Shown: positions 35,693 through 45,104 of the stretch, in pieces
Layout: every line of letters starts with the position of its first letter
Numbering within the stretch: the first letter of the stretch is position 1
Source of the DNA: Photobacterium lutimaris
GTDB lineage: Bacteria; Pseudomonadota; Gammaproteobacteria; Enterobacterales; Vibrionaceae
Reading direction: 5' to 3'
Length of the DNA stretch: 64,000 nt
Assembly (NCBI RefSeq): GCF_003025555.1
Contig: NZ_PYMH01000009.1
Location: 167,475-231,474, forward strand
Program-made: the position numbers and the translations under genes
The notes under the pieces: generated by a model
Database searches by the model: none
Seen by the model: the letters and a program-made list of their open reading frames with translations, nothing else
Told to the model about the DNA's origin: nothing

Positions 35693-35809
35693 TTACGAAG
35701 TAAGCATGCTAACCCAAGTCAAGATAGCGGGTAGTGTCGGCAGCGCCAACACGGCAACAAAGCCGAAGAAATATTTAACGTTATACGGATCTTGAATTCC
35801 CTGCTCCAT
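35693..35809 (-). CDS. 38-residue single-pass membrane protein
   Basis: Short gene starting ATG 35809 behind a very good AAGGAAG at 6 nt. The product begins MEQGIQDPYNVKYFFG, continues with a hydrophobic helix (VAVLALPTLPAILTWVSML) and stops. Strong ribosome site plus coherent helix argue for a real gene. I recognise no named family. It lies between ybaN and a DksA-like gene, transcribed from its own AT-rich upstream region (35810-36019). Confidence 0.6.
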   Translation of the reverse strand: MEQGIQDPYNVKYFFGFVAVLALPTLPAILTWVSMLTS

Positions 35810-36019
35810 GGTAGACTTCCTTTATTGACTGATTAGGTTTTCACGGCTCGTGGGCCGCCATTTATTTGTGCAGCCAATATAGCGGAATAGTACTGCGACA
35901 AAAACCGAGAGAATTTAAGGTTATTGTCATACAACCCCATAATTGTTTGATTCAAATCACAATCGTTCTCAAGAATCGTCTTAGACTGAAATAATCACTA
36001 ATAAAAAAATAAAAGGCTT

Positions 36020-36385
36020 ATGACAACGTCAGATAAACTTTACGAGCAGCTGCAGCAGCGCCTGGAACAAGAACACGGTATGTTGTCACGCGAGCTCAAG
36101 CACGAGATGCTGCTCAACACTTTAGTGCCGTCGGCAACAGCGATTGAGAACGCGGAGCTGAGCGAATTAATCGTGATGGCAAAATCTTCCTTCATTCCCA
36201 ATTTGTTCGATTTAGCGATCCGGATGGAACGCGTAGATGCGGCAGTCTGCTCAGTAAAACTGGGAATGTATGGTCTGTGTGTTGATTGCGAAGAAGAAAT
36301 CGCGATTGAAGATCTCGAGAAAGATCCTGCTCAGCCGCGCTGCAGCAGCTGCTGCGAGCACAGCCGCTACCACCACGACAGCTAA
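36020..36385 (+). CDS. TraR/DksA family zinc-finger protein
   Basis: 121 residues with a helical N-terminus and a C-terminal C4 zinc finger (GLCVDCEEEI ... RCSSCCEH), the arrangement of DksA/TraR proteins that insert into the RNA polymerase secondary channel. It lacks the canonical DksA coiled-coil tip acidic pair as far as I can see, so it is a paralogue rather than DksA itself (DksA is about 148-151 residues). AAGG 4 nt before the ATG. Targets unknown. Confidence 0.8.
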   Translation: MTTSDKLYEQLQQRLEQEHGMLSRELKHEMLLNTLVPSATAIENAELSELIVMAKSSFIPNLFDLAIRMERVDAAVCSVKLGMYGLCVDCEEEIAIEDLEKDPAQPRCSSCCEHSRYHHDS

Positions 36386-36484
36386 TACAACAATAAGCGG
36401 GCCTTCCCGCCTATTGTTCACTGGCTGGTGTATTACTTGCTCGGCGTTAGTGAATAGCGCTTTTTGCCTAACACACCAGGAACA

Positions 36485-37126
36485 TTAAGGTGCAGACTGC
36501 TGTTTGACCCACTGTTCAAACGCCGCTCTTTCTTCCGCATTGGCCTTGCTGTACCAAAGCTTGAGCTGGACAAAGGCATCGCCGGTAATACTGACTTCCC
36601 CTTTATCGCTCACTTCTACGACTGTCTGTTCTAGATCAACCGCGTAACCTTCTTCAAAAGTAATACCGTGTTGGCGGTTATACTCGGCAACCAAGCCTTC
36701 CATGTCACTGTAAGCGGCAAAGCCTTTACCTTGCAGCTCAACATGCTCAAGTGCCTTCGTGGTCCCATCGGCCAACTCAAGTTGCCACTGCGGGCCGCGC
36801 TGGAAATAGGCTTTGGCCTGGCTCATGCTGCTCAAACGTGGCAAGACAATGGTGGCATCTTGTTTGGGCACATCCATCTCAAACAGATATGGCCGGGTGG
36901 TGTACATCTTGCTCTTCGAGCCATCTTTGAGCTCACCATCAAAGCGCACTACCACCTGATGGCGGCCTTCGGTCAAATCAATGCTGTCAGCTTCAGACCA
37001 GAAAGAAGACTCAATCTTTTTACCGTCAACCACCAGCAGTTTAATGTTCTGGCCGGTACTCAGTATGGCGGCCTGTAGGCCCATTGGCAGTGCCAATAGC
37101 CCAAGGGTCACTAACCATTTGTTCAT
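36485..37126 (-). CDS. DUF2057 family exported protein (YccT-like)
   Basis: 213-residue periplasmic protein with a signal peptide (MNKWLVTLGLLALPMGLQA). Body matches DUF2057: NIKLLVVDGKKIESSFW, then LTEGRHQVVVRFDGEL. The E. coli relative YccT/CsgI is described as an inhibitor of curli assembly; whether this protein acts likewise is unknown. ATG at 37126 chosen over an in-frame GTG six codons upstream, as AAGGGA lies at the right distance. Confidence 0.82.
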   Translation of the reverse strand: MNKWLVTLGLLALPMGLQAAILSTGQNIKLLVVDGKKIESSFWSEADSIDLTEGRHQVVVRFDGELKDGSKSKMYTTRPYLFEMDVPKQDATIVLPRLSSMSQAKAYFQRGPQWQLELADGTTKALEHVELQGKGFAAYSDMEGLVAEYNRQHGITFEEGYAVDLEQTVVEVSDKGEVSITGDAFVQLKLWYSKANAEERAAFEQWVKQQSAP

Positions 37127-37178
37127 TGCAAATCCCTTACTCACTGTGATGACACAATTTTGTCATTACCAAGATAAC

Positions 37179-37206
37179 AAAAAGCCGCCTGAAAGGCGGC
37201 TTTTTT
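37179..37206 (-). terminator. Terminator of the second porin gene
   Basis: AAAAGCCGCCT/AGGCGGCTTTT stem with GAA loop and T-run on the minus strand (and plus). Confidence 0.92.
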
Positions 37207-37233
37207 AGGAGAGTTTTTAACCGAAAAAGACGA

Positions 37234-38178
37234 TTAGAATACTACTTCCATACCTACTAGGTAACCTACATCTAGGTCAGCATCGTCTGCATCTGCCCAG
37301 CCAAGCTCACCGTAAACTTTCACGTTGCTGTGTAGCTGGTGCGTGATGTTTGCATATACGTTGTCGATAGTTTCGCTATCGAAGTCAGCACGGTTGTAAC
37401 CTAGTGCAAAAGTGTTTTTGCCCATAGTGTAAGAACCCGCTAGCTCGATTAGATCAACATCGTCTTTAAGACCAGATGCTACATCTTTGTATTCTACGTT
37501 GCCGTAAGAAGCTGCAAATGCGAACTGACCCATTACGTATTCAGCTTCAAGGTTATAGCCGTCAACATCCGTTAGGCTACCATCAACATCAAGATCAGAT
37601 GCTGTGTAGTAGTAAGCACGTACGTCAAAATCAGCAAAGCGCGCACCGATACGGCCATCAGTTACAGAACCATCGTCACCTTGGAAGTCATTACCTTGAG
37701 CATCTAGGTCATGAGAGATACCGAAGTAGAACTGACCGTTGTCGAATACGTACTTGATTGCTTCATCACCTTCGGTTTTAACAAAGTTGATTTGCTCGAA
37801 GCCTAGCTCGTAATCTTTACCGATGCCTGCATCATCAATGATGTATAGCTGACGACCAAATGTTAGCGTACCGAAATCGCCACCAAGACCAACCCATAGT
37901 TCATCGTTAGTTACTTCGCGGTCTTCGAACGCAAAACCGATACCCGCCACTGCGTTTAGCTGATCAGTTACTGCGATAGTGGTGTTTATCTGTAGGTCAC
38001 CGTCATCAAGGCGAAGACCAGCGTCATTGTTGTTGTCTTTGTCTTGAATTTTCTGAATGTACTGAACTTCAGCTGCACCAGAAAGGTCTACAACTACGCC
38101 ATTTGCGTCATATAGGTTGATGCCAGCTTGCGCTGAACCTGCTGCTAGTACTGATAGTGCTAGAAGAGTCTTTTTCAT
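37234..38178 (-). CDS. Outer-membrane porin, second paralogue
   Basis: 314 residues, signal peptide MKKTLLALSVLAAGSAQA, then GINLYDANGVVVDLSGAAEVQYIQ and a strongly acidic beta-barrel ending in GMEVVF. The GGDFGTLTFGRQLYIIDD segment corresponds to the loop 3 region of Gram-negative porins, and is shared in form with the porin at 29754. The codon usage is highly biased, as for abundant proteins. ATG at 38178 used; a GTG three codons earlier is possible. Long AT-rich leader upstream. Confidence 0.88.
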   Translation of the reverse strand: MKKTLLALSVLAAGSAQAGINLYDANGVVVDLSGAAEVQYIQKIQDKDNNNDAGLRLDDGDLQINTTIAVTDQLNAVAGIGFAFEDREVTNDELWVGLGGDFGTLTFGRQLYIIDDAGIGKDYELGFEQINFVKTEGDEAIKYVFDNGQFYFGISHDLDAQGNDFQGDDGSVTDGRIGARFADFDVRAYYYTASDLDVDGSLTDVDGYNLEAEYVMGQFAFAASYGNVEYKDVASGLKDDVDLIELAGSYTMGKNTFALGYNRADFDSETIDNVYANITHQLHSNVKVYGELGWADADDADLDVGYLVGMEVVF

Positions 38179-38715
38179 GATATCCACTGCCTTTTCTTAT
38201 TTAGACTGGAATTCCTGTTTCCAGAATTCCTTTTCTTTTTATTCCCCAACTTCCCATGCCTTATAAACATATAACGCAATAAGAAAGCTAAAGATTCGAA
38301 ATTTATGGGGCTCATCCTGACAGAAGATTCCTCTTTGTGTCAAATCTTCTAAATCCAAACTAAAAAAACATCAACAACCATCAAATTCAACAACTTACAC
38401 CCTAAGCGAATGCTAATTGAGCATTGTTTTTATGCAAAAAATTCTTATTCATAAAAAAGTAACACGCAAATTATCAACACAAAAAACTGTAAAATTATCA
38501 AAAAACAGCAAATAGAAGCACAAAACACCATGCTTAGCAGTAATTTGTGGTGGATTAACGCTCAAAACCCCCACCACAGATCCCCACCTAACTAGTTCAA
38601 TCTTATTTCGTGAACTGGTTCTCATTTTTAACAAGCAAAGCTCAAAAACCTGCGAGCAGTCACATTCAGATGTTCATGCTATAATGCTCAGCCCTGTCCC
38701 TATGAAGTTTCAGTT
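38179..38715. other. Divergent upstream region of porin 2 and dinG
   Basis: About 540 bp, very AT-rich. It carries the porin promoter/leader and the dinG promoter: an extended -10 box TGCTATAAT at 38677-38685, about 30 bp before the dinG ATG. I looked for a LexA box (CTGT-N8-ACAG) and did not find one with correct spacing. No convincing gene. Confidence 0.5.
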
Positions 38716-40794
38716 ATGCTACACAACCAGATAAAGAGTGATATCAAGCAGTGCTATGAGAACCTGGGCAACCAGCTCGATAACTTTATACCTAGAAGGG
38801 CTCAAAACTATCTGGTCGCCGAGATAGCCAAGACTTTGGGCGGTGAATACCACGCCAAACACCGTATGTTGGTTGGCGAAGCTGGCACAGGGATCGGTAA
38901 ATCACTCTCCTACTTGTTAGGGGCTATCCCGTTTGCGGTGTTCAACAACAAAAAAGTACTCATTTCCACGGCAACCGTCGCCCTGCAAGAGCAGCTCATC
39001 AATAAAGACCTGCCGCTGTTCAACCGTATTTATCCCAAAGAGTTCAGTTTTATCTTGGCCAAGGGCCGTCAGCGCTATTGCTGTAACCATAAATTGGAAG
39101 CCAGCTGCAATAGCGATGATAATCAGCAAGTTAGCCTATGGGATGAAAAACCTAAAAAGTCTGATTTAGATCTTTTGAAGCGGATGTTGATAGCCACAGA
39201 AGGCGGAAAGTGGGATGGCGACCGGGACAGTTGGCCAACCACCATCCCTGATCGTGTCTGGCAGCAAATCGTTGCCGATAAGCATAGCTGCCATGCCGGC
39301 TTACCCAAACACCGGGACTGCCCGTTTGCCAAGGCCCGTGAGCACTTGGAAAAAGCGGATGTCATTATTGCCAACCATGCCCTGCTGATGGCTGACATAG
39401 AATTGGGCGGCGGCATCATCTTACCGGAACCCGAAAAAACCATCTATGTCATTGATGAAGCACACCATTTGCCTCAGGTTGCACGGGACTTTTCCTCGGC
39501 GGCGGCCAGCCTTAAAGGGGCCGCAAGTTGGTTGGAGAAGCTCAATCAATCCGTCGGTAAACTGGCAGAGCTGGCAGATTACAAGAAATCGGGCCGATTC
39601 CAGACCGCACTGAGCGAGAATATCGCCCAACTGATCCCTTCACTGCGGCAAATTGCCAACAATATCGACGATACCCATTTCAATAAGGACGGTGTTTACC
39701 GTTTTGAACATGGTGAACTTCCCACATGGTTGCAAGAAGAAGCAAAGGGCTGTAAAGATGCCAGCAAGAAAGCGCTGCAGGCACTCGGTAAAATCCACGA
39801 TTTGATCTCCGAGCGCACGAAAGACAATGAAATCTTACCAAGACTCGGTGAGCAAGCGCTTACCGAATCAGGCTTTTATTTACAGCGACTTGAAAACCTT
39901 GAGAAAGTCTGGAACTTGATGGCCCAGCCCAACAAGGACAAAGGCGCCCCGCTTGCACGTTGGATAGAAAAAAGCCAAGACCGCGAGAATGACTACATTA
40001 TTGAAGTCTCCCCGCTTGAGGTCGGCTACCGCCTCGACCAATTACTCTGGAGCCGTGCTGTCGGCTCCATTCTCGTATCGGCAACCCTGCGGGCCTTGAA
40101 TCAATTCGACTATTTTTGCCGCCAAGCCGGCATTTATGAAAAAGAAGCCACCCGGTTCTTGGCTTTGGCCTCGCCGTTTGACTACCAGAACAACGCCCGT
40201 CTCGTGATCCCGGCCCTGCCTCTCGAGCCACAAGCAGACAAATTTACCGATTTGCTCATCGACACCCTGCCGGAGTACCTCGAGGGTGAAACGGCCAGTT
40301 TAGTCTTGTTTTCTTCCTATTGGCAGATGAACCAAGTAGCCGACAAACTACGCCCGCTGGCCAAGAAGAATCGCTGGGACCTGCTCATCCAAGGTGAGGA
40401 ATCGCGCCATGTTATTCTAAAAAAACATCAAGAGAACTGTAAAAAAGGTAAAACCAGCATTCTCTTTGGTACTGGAAGCTTTTCCGAAGGGCTTGATTTA
40501 CCGGGTGATTTACTCAAAAACCTGATTATCACCAAAATTCCATTTGCCGTACCCACCTCGCCGGTGGAGGAAGCGCATGCCGAGTACATCGAAAGCCGTG
40601 GCGGCAACCCGTTTTTGCAAATATCGGTACCGGAAGCCAGCAAGAAGCTGATCCAGTCCGTGGGCCGCCTCCTGCGTAAAGAAGAGGATACGGGTCGAGT
40701 CGTGCTGCTCGACCGCCGGGTGATCACCAGACGCTACGGCAAAGCCTTACTCGACTCACTGCCCCCTTTTGAACGTGTTATCGAACACGTCTAA
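38716..40794 (+). CDS. dinG: ATP-dependent DNA helicase DinG
   Basis: XPD-like 5'-3' superfamily 2 helicase that unwinds D-loops and R-loops. 692 residues: Walker A GEAGTGIGKS at 54-63, iron-sulfur cysteines among C122/C123, C131, C192 and C202, DEAH box at 247-250, and helicase C-terminal motifs (FGTGSFSEGLDLPG, SVGRLLRKEEDTGRVV). Compared with E. coli the 192-202 segment has two rather than three cysteines, so cluster ligands may be redistributed. Close to the Vibrio-type DinG I recall. Confidence 0.94.
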   Translation: MLHNQIKSDIKQCYENLGNQLDNFIPRRAQNYLVAEIAKTLGGEYHAKHRMLVGEAGTGIGKSLSYLLGAIPFAVFNNKKVLISTATVALQEQLINKDLPLFNRIYPKEFSFILAKGRQRYCCNHKLEASCNSDDNQQVSLWDEKPKKSDLDLLKRMLIATEGGKWDGDRDSWPTTIPDRVWQQIVADKHSCHAGLPKHRDCPFAKAREHLEKADVIIANHALLMADIELGGGIILPEPEKTIYVIDEAHHLPQVARDFSSAAASLKGAASWLEKLNQSVGKLAELADYKKSGRFQTALSENIAQLIPSLRQIANNIDDTHFNKDGVYRFEHGELPTWLQEEAKGCKDASKKALQALGKIHDLISERTKDNEILPRLGEQALTESGFYLQRLENLEKVWNLMAQPNKDKGAPLARWIEKSQDRENDYIIEVSPLEVGYRLDQLLWSRAVGSILVSATLRALNQFDYFCRQAGIYEKEATRFLALASPFDYQNNARLVIPALPLEPQADKFTDLLIDTLPEYLEGETASLVLFSSYWQMNQVADKLRPLAKKNRWDLLIQGEESRHVILKKHQENCKKGKTSILFGTGSFSEGLDLPGDLLKNLIITKIPFAVPTSPVEEAHAEYIESRGGNPFLQISVPEASKKLIQSVGRLLRKEEDTGRVVLLDRRVITRRYGKALLDSLPPFERVIEHV

Positions 40795-40810
40795 TCGTCG
40801 ATGATTGGTC

Positions 40811-41584
40811 ATGATTGAAACGCTGGAGCCGGGAATGTGGCTCGTACTTGGACTGGTAGCCCTACTCGCCGGTTTTATCGATGCTGTCGCAGGTGGAGGC
40901 GGTATGCTGACCGTCCCAGCTCTGCTGTCTATTGGTCTACCGCCCCACATAGCATTAGGTACCAACAAGCTCGCGGCAACATTTGCCTCATCGACGGCTG
41001 CCTGGACTTATTATAAGAAGAAGCTGTTTTCACCCTCGTTCTGGCGGCAGTCTTTCATCGCTACCTTGATAGGTGCAACAGGCGGTACCTTGGTCGTTGA
41101 CATGCTTTCCACCGAATGGCTGGAAAAAATACTGCCGCTGCTCATCCTCGCTGCCGCTATCTACACAATTTGGCACCCGCATCCCAAAGGAAGTAACCGC
41201 AGCCTACCGGAGAAATCCGCCAGTCTGACCAAGAAGCAATGGCTACAGGGAATAAGCCTTGGATTCTATGACGGTGTGGCAGGCCCCGGCACTGGTGCCT
41301 TCTGGACCGTATCCAACATGGCGCTTTACCGCCTTGAAATCCTGATGGCATCAGGCCTTGCCAAGGCCATGAACTTTACCAGTAACCTGACCTCGCTGGT
41401 GACCTTTGCTATCTTAGGGCATATTAATGTGATACTGGGCCTGACAATGGGCGTCTGCTTGATGATCGGTGCCTATATCGGCGCCCATTCCGCCATACGC
41501 TTCGGCGCACGTTTCATCCGGCCTGTCTTTGTCACCGTGGTGATTATTTTGGCCATCAAACTGGCCCTGCAGGCTTGGTTTTAA
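40811..41584 (+). CDS. TSUP family sulfite/anion permease (TauE/SafE, YfcA-like)
   Basis: 257-residue membrane protein with eight or so helices in two repeats, each containing a GxxD/GT-type motif: AGFIDAVAGGGGMLTVPALL near residue 20 and YDGVAGPGTGAFW near 155. Family members export sulfite, sulfoacetate or related anions; substrate unknown here. ATG at 40811 chosen over the TTG two codons earlier. Follows dinG by 16 bp, so likely co-transcribed, and continues into priC. Confidence 0.87.
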   Translation: MIETLEPGMWLVLGLVALLAGFIDAVAGGGGMLTVPALLSIGLPPHIALGTNKLAATFASSTAAWTYYKKKLFSPSFWRQSFIATLIGATGGTLVVDMLSTEWLEKILPLLILAAAIYTIWHPHPKGSNRSLPEKSASLTKKQWLQGISLGFYDGVAGPGTGAFWTVSNMALYRLEILMASGLAKAMNFTSNLTSLVTFAILGHINVILGLTMGVCLMIGAYIGAHSAIRFGARFIRPVFVTVVIILAIKLALQAWF

Positions 41585-41610
41585 CCGGCCGCTGAATCTG
41601 GAGTCATACC

Positions 41611-42162
41611 ATGCTCGACTTCCAACGACTGGAAGACCTCGCCACCCAGTTGGCCGACGAGGCCGCCAATACCGATAGCAAACGGGGAGAAGCCCAGCGC
41701 CCGCTATTTGATGAGCAGCTGTTTCATTGCCGCAGCAAGCTGCTGGTTCCTTGCGTTGAAGAGATCCGTGAAGAAATCCTGGCACTCAGCCGTGAGCACA
41801 GCCAAGGCAAACTCAACCCCAGCCGTACCCAGCATATTTGTGAACGCATTGTTGCACAAATCCAGGCGGTACAGCGGGAACTGGCCACACAGCAAATCCG
41901 CAAAAATGAACCACAACGAACGAGAAGCCGACGCAAGCCAATTTATGAACTCAAGCAAGAGCTCGCCCAGCACCAAGAATGGGCCAAACGCTTAGCGACT
42001 ATGCAGCGCACCAAAGAGCAAGCAGTGAACCGATGTCGCTCGGTTGAAGAGCAACAGAGTTTAGAGAGCGAAGCGGCAACCTTGGCTGATCGCCTGTACC
42101 GCTGCCGCGCCGCACTGGCAAAACTCGAAAAGCAGATCAGTATGCGGGAGCGTAAAGGCTAA
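41611..42162 (+). CDS. priC: Primosomal replication protein PriC
   Basis: Replication-restart protein that helps PriA/Rep reload DnaB at stalled forks. 183 residues, all-helical and Arg/Gln/Glu-rich; FDEQLFHCRSKLLVPCVEEI and the C-terminal LADRLYRCRAALAKLEKQI match the PriC fold. The last base of its stop codon overlaps the start of the next gene (TAATG), implying coupling. In E. coli priC sits with ybaM and ybaN; here ybaM follows two genes later. Confidence 0.88.
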   Translation: MLDFQRLEDLATQLADEAANTDSKRGEAQRPLFDEQLFHCRSKLLVPCVEEIREEILALSREHSQGKLNPSRTQHICERIVAQIQAVQRELATQQIRKNEPQRTRSRRKPIYELKQELAQHQEWAKRLATMQRTKEQAVNRCRSVEEQQSLESEAATLADRLYRCRAALAKLEKQISMRERKG

Positions 42163-43085
42163 TGGCACTTCATTTGGTTTATCACCCTATTTACTCAGAG
42201 CTTGAACTGCCACCGCAGCACCGCTACCCCATCCACAAATACCGGATGCTGTATCAGCACCTGGACCAAGAGCTGGGGCTCGGCTTACATCCTCATCTAC
42301 AGTTGCACCAACCGCACCCCATCAGCATTGATGAGGTCAAACAGCTGCACCACCCCGATTACATTGATGCCCTGTTTAGCAACACTTTACCCGCTGCAAA
42401 AATGCGCCGAATTGGTTTTCCATGGAGCCCGCAGCTCATTGAGCGTACCCTGACCTCTTCGGGCGGCACCAAGTTAACCGTCGATTTGGCCTACCAGCAC
42501 GGTATCGGGATCCACCTTAGCGGCGGCTATCATCATGCCCATCATGATTTTGGCAGTGGTTTTTGTCTGATTAACGATCTGGCGCTTGCTGCCCGTCACG
42601 CCCTGACCCTGAAGGGGATCGACAAAGTCATGATCATTGACTGTGATGTTCACCATGGTGACGGGACAGCGACTTTATTGGCTGATAATCCGGAAATCAT
42701 CACCTTTTCCGTTCACTGCGACAAGAACTTCCCTGCCCGTAAGCCAGCATCAGATATCGATCTCGCCTTACCACGAGACACAACCACCGAAGAGTACCTT
42801 GATGCTTTTGCTAGTATCTTGCCCCTTGCGCTGGCACAGCATCAACCGGATATAGTGATCTACGATGCGGGTGTCGATATCCACCAGCATGATGAATTGG
42901 GCTACTTCAAGGTGTGTATCGACGGCATTTATCAGCGCGATCATCTGGTATTGAGCCTTTGCCGCAATGCCAGTATCCCTGTTGCAGCTGTTGTAGGCGG
43001 CGGTTACCGAAGTGAGCATCAACATCTGGTCAAGCTGCATGCCCAGCTTATATACTCCGCACTGGATGTACTGACACAGCGATAA
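42162..43085 (+). CDS. Histone-deacetylase-like amidohydrolase
   Basis: 307-residue arginase/deacetylase-fold hydrolase. Zinc and charge-relay residues: YHHAHHDFGSGFCLIND (paired His), DCDVHHGDGTA (Asp/His zinc ligands), DAGVDIHQHD (second zinc Asp) and GGGY near the end. Such bacterial proteins deacetylate small molecules or lysines; substrate unknown. ATG overlaps the priC stop. Genes dinG-TSUP-priC-HDAC-ybaM run as one likely operon. Confidence 0.9.
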   Translation: MALHLVYHPIYSELELPPQHRYPIHKYRMLYQHLDQELGLGLHPHLQLHQPHPISIDEVKQLHHPDYIDALFSNTLPAAKMRRIGFPWSPQLIERTLTSSGGTKLTVDLAYQHGIGIHLSGGYHHAHHDFGSGFCLINDLALAARHALTLKGIDKVMIIDCDVHHGDGTATLLADNPEIITFSVHCDKNFPARKPASDIDLALPRDTTTEEYLDAFASILPLALAQHQPDIVIYDAGVDIHQHDELGYFKVCIDGIYQRDHLVLSLCRNASIPVAAVVGGGYRSEHQHLVKLHAQLIYSALDVLTQR

Positions 43086-43115
43086 CCTTGTAACTAACCA
43101 AATAGCGAGAGCAAT

Positions 43116-43289
43116 ATGACTGAACCAACTTCGTCACCACTCGACAACGCCCCGGACGATATCAAATTGGCGGTGGATCTTATCTACCTACTCGAAAGTA
43201 ATGAGGTTGATCTTGAAACGGCATTGTCAGCGATCAATATCGTAAAAGGGGATCTAGAAGCCAAATTAAAAGCGTCAAAAGGCCAATAG
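43116..43289 (+). CDS. ybaM: RsmS/YbaM family small regulatory protein (DUF2496)
   Basis: 57 residues, below common size cutoffs. NAPDDIKLAVDLIYLLE...AINIVKGDLEAKL closely matches E. coli YbaM, called RsmS in Erwinia where it influences secondary metabolism and virulence. A GAGAG purine tract precedes the ATG. Proximity to priC repeats the E. coli pairing, which supports the call. Confidence 0.88.
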   Translation: MTEPTSSPLDNAPDDIKLAVDLIYLLESNEVDLETALSAINIVKGDLEAKLKASKGQ

Positions 43290-43622
43290 CCCAACATCTT
43301 TAGGACCTCATCATTACTGCATCTCTGAACAAGTAGCTTATTAGTGCCCAACGGAATATCCAGGCTGCTTGTCTATTTCCATTGCTGTAAATGGCATTAG
43401 AAATATATCCAACCTACACACCCTACCGTCAAAATAATGACTATGCCGCAATTGTCCCGCCATAAAAGAAGTCAATTGATTCGATTGACATATTTTAAAA
43501 TAAATAATTAAAGCATTGGTATTTAACTTGTTTTTATATCGTTCTACAATCTTTGCCGAAAATAAGTCTAATTATATTCTGAAAACATTTTTTTACTCAT
43601 ATACATACCAGTTGGAGCTATA
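43290..43622. other. Noncoding gap upstream of the lipoprotein gene
   Basis: About 330 bp, AT-rich towards the right. It presumably holds the lipoprotein promoter; no terminator for ybaM, no operator and no small gene stood out. Confidence 0.4.
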
Positions 43623-44987
43623 ATGAAAAAGGGACTAACACTAACAGCAATTGCTGTTACTGTGCTTTTATCGGGCTGTGCATCTGATTCTGATGCAACA
43701 AAAGCGCTTCCTCTAGAAAGCAATCAATCTGAAATCTCTAGCCAGATCAGCTTAATTGCTGACAGCATCAATCAAGCCAAAGTAAAAATTAGCAACGCAA
43801 AAGCTGATGACCTTCAATGGTTTGCAACCAAACACTTCCAGGATGCCGACAAAGCTCTCAGTGATGCCAAAGAATACTACGCCGTGTTTGAAACGGATCC
43901 AAGTAAGGCACACAATAGTACCGGCTTCTTTAGCTCAAGAACCAATATTCAAGCGACAGAAGACGCACTGAATCAATTCAACTTAAATATTGCAAAAGCA
44001 GAAATGATCCGAGAAAAAGCATTATCAATTCTCGATGAAGCATTTTCTTACCGTGCGCAATTAGATTATTTAGACGTCAATAAATATTACCCGAAAAGTA
44101 ATGCACGTTTAGAAACTCAGCTGAAATCATTGGTTAACTTTATTGCCGATGACAGAACTGAACGAGCGACATCGGGCCAACCGGATTTGGTTAGCCGACA
44201 GCGTGCGCTAGAAGTCAAAACAGTCACTCGTATTTACCTATCCGACGCACAAAAAGAATTGGCGCGATTGAAAACGAGTAACACAGCACTGCATGCGCCA
44301 GATACTTTGGCTGTAGCCGCAACCCGAGTGACGGCGGCTGAAGCCTTCATTGGTGCTGAGCCTCGTTCGATTAACAAGATTGAAGACAAAGCGGCTGAAG
44401 CCATGTTCTCTCTAAAACATGCCGAGCACATTGCTGATGTCGTACAAAAACTGAAAGTACTGCCAGAAAAAGACTACGAGCGCCATGTACTGACGTTTGA
44501 AAAATTACTGGTCAATATTTCTAAAGCCCTAGGCAGTGACGATCTGCGTGATAATCCTATTAACCAGCAAGGCAAACTGCTTGTCTCTCTGATTGAAGAC
44601 CAAAAAGCCCAATCAAGCGAAGGGGAGCAGAACTTGCAACAACTGCTGTCACAACTGACTGATGAGCAGGAAAAAGTCTCTGAACTACAAGCTTCTCTGA
44701 CGACTGAGCAGCAGGCAACCGTTGCTGCTGGTGAAAAAGTGAAACAGTTGGAAACCAAAATTGCTGATTTGAATGCCGCCCTCGTCGTCGCTTATACCCA
44801 AGCTAACGAACAACAGGACAATACGGCAGACACTGTAGCAGAAGAGGTAACTGCAGAAGAGGTCGCCGTGGAACTCACAGAAGCAGTGAGTGAAAGCGCC
44901 GATCAGACCATCGATGCACAGACCATTGAAGTCGAAGCCGCACCGCAAAAACTCACAGCTGAAATTGATCCAGAAGCGGCGAGCTAA
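43623..44987 (+). CDS. Coiled-coil lipoprotein of unknown function
   Basis: 454 residues. Lipoprotein signal MKKGLTLTAIAVTVLLSGC with the lipobox LSGC (Cys19). Helical, Ala/Gln/Lys-rich body with coiled-coil regions near 320-400 (QNLQQLLSQLTDEQEKVSELQASL), then a very acidic tail rich in Glu and Val (residues about 400-454) that looks disordered. Asp-Ser after the Cys does not clearly predict inner-membrane retention. No OmpA-like domain is present. I do not recognise the family. Good terminator downstream. Confidence 0.75.
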   Translation: MKKGLTLTAIAVTVLLSGCASDSDATKALPLESNQSEISSQISLIADSINQAKVKISNAKADDLQWFATKHFQDADKALSDAKEYYAVFETDPSKAHNSTGFFSSRTNIQATEDALNQFNLNIAKAEMIREKALSILDEAFSYRAQLDYLDVNKYYPKSNARLETQLKSLVNFIADDRTERATSGQPDLVSRQRALEVKTVTRIYLSDAQKELARLKTSNTALHAPDTLAVAATRVTAAEAFIGAEPRSINKIEDKAAEAMFSLKHAEHIADVVQKLKVLPEKDYERHVLTFEKLLVNISKALGSDDLRDNPINQQGKLLVSLIEDQKAQSSEGEQNLQQLLSQLTDEQEKVSELQASLTTEQQATVAAGEKVKQLETKIADLNAALVVAYTQANEQQDNTADTVAEEVTAEEVAVELTEAVSESADQTIDAQTIEVEAAPQKLTAEIDPEAAS

Positions 44988-45010
44988 GCCCGTTTACTTT
45001 CTCAATGATA

Positions 45011-45038
45011 AGAAGTGGCTAATTTGCCACTTCTTTTT
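45011..45038 (+). terminator. Terminator of the lipoprotein gene
   Basis: AGAAGTGGC/GCCACTTCT stem with six-base loop followed by five T; it ends one or two bases before the -35 box of the copper operon. Confidence 0.93.
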
Positions 45039-45039
45039 A

Positions 45040-45070
45040 TTGACATTTCCCCTAGGGGAAGGTTTAGACT
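45040..45070 (+). promoter_or_regulatory. CueR-type (MerR family) promoter of the copper operon
   Basis: TTGACA (45040-45045), a 19-bp spacer, then TAGACT (45065-45070). The spacer contains the dyad TTCCCC-TA-GGGGAA followed by GGTTTA, much like the E. coli copA operator. The over-long 19-bp spacer is the hallmark of MerR-activated promoters. cueR itself is not in the window. Confidence 0.8.
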
Positions 45071-45104
45071 TTTAGTCAATATTATAATTTGTAGTTAAAT
45101 ATTG

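Noticed and set aside
38483..38504. CTGT...ACAG motif upstream of dinG as a LexA box
   Set aside because: The half-sites are 14 bp apart rather than 8, so it does not fit LexA.
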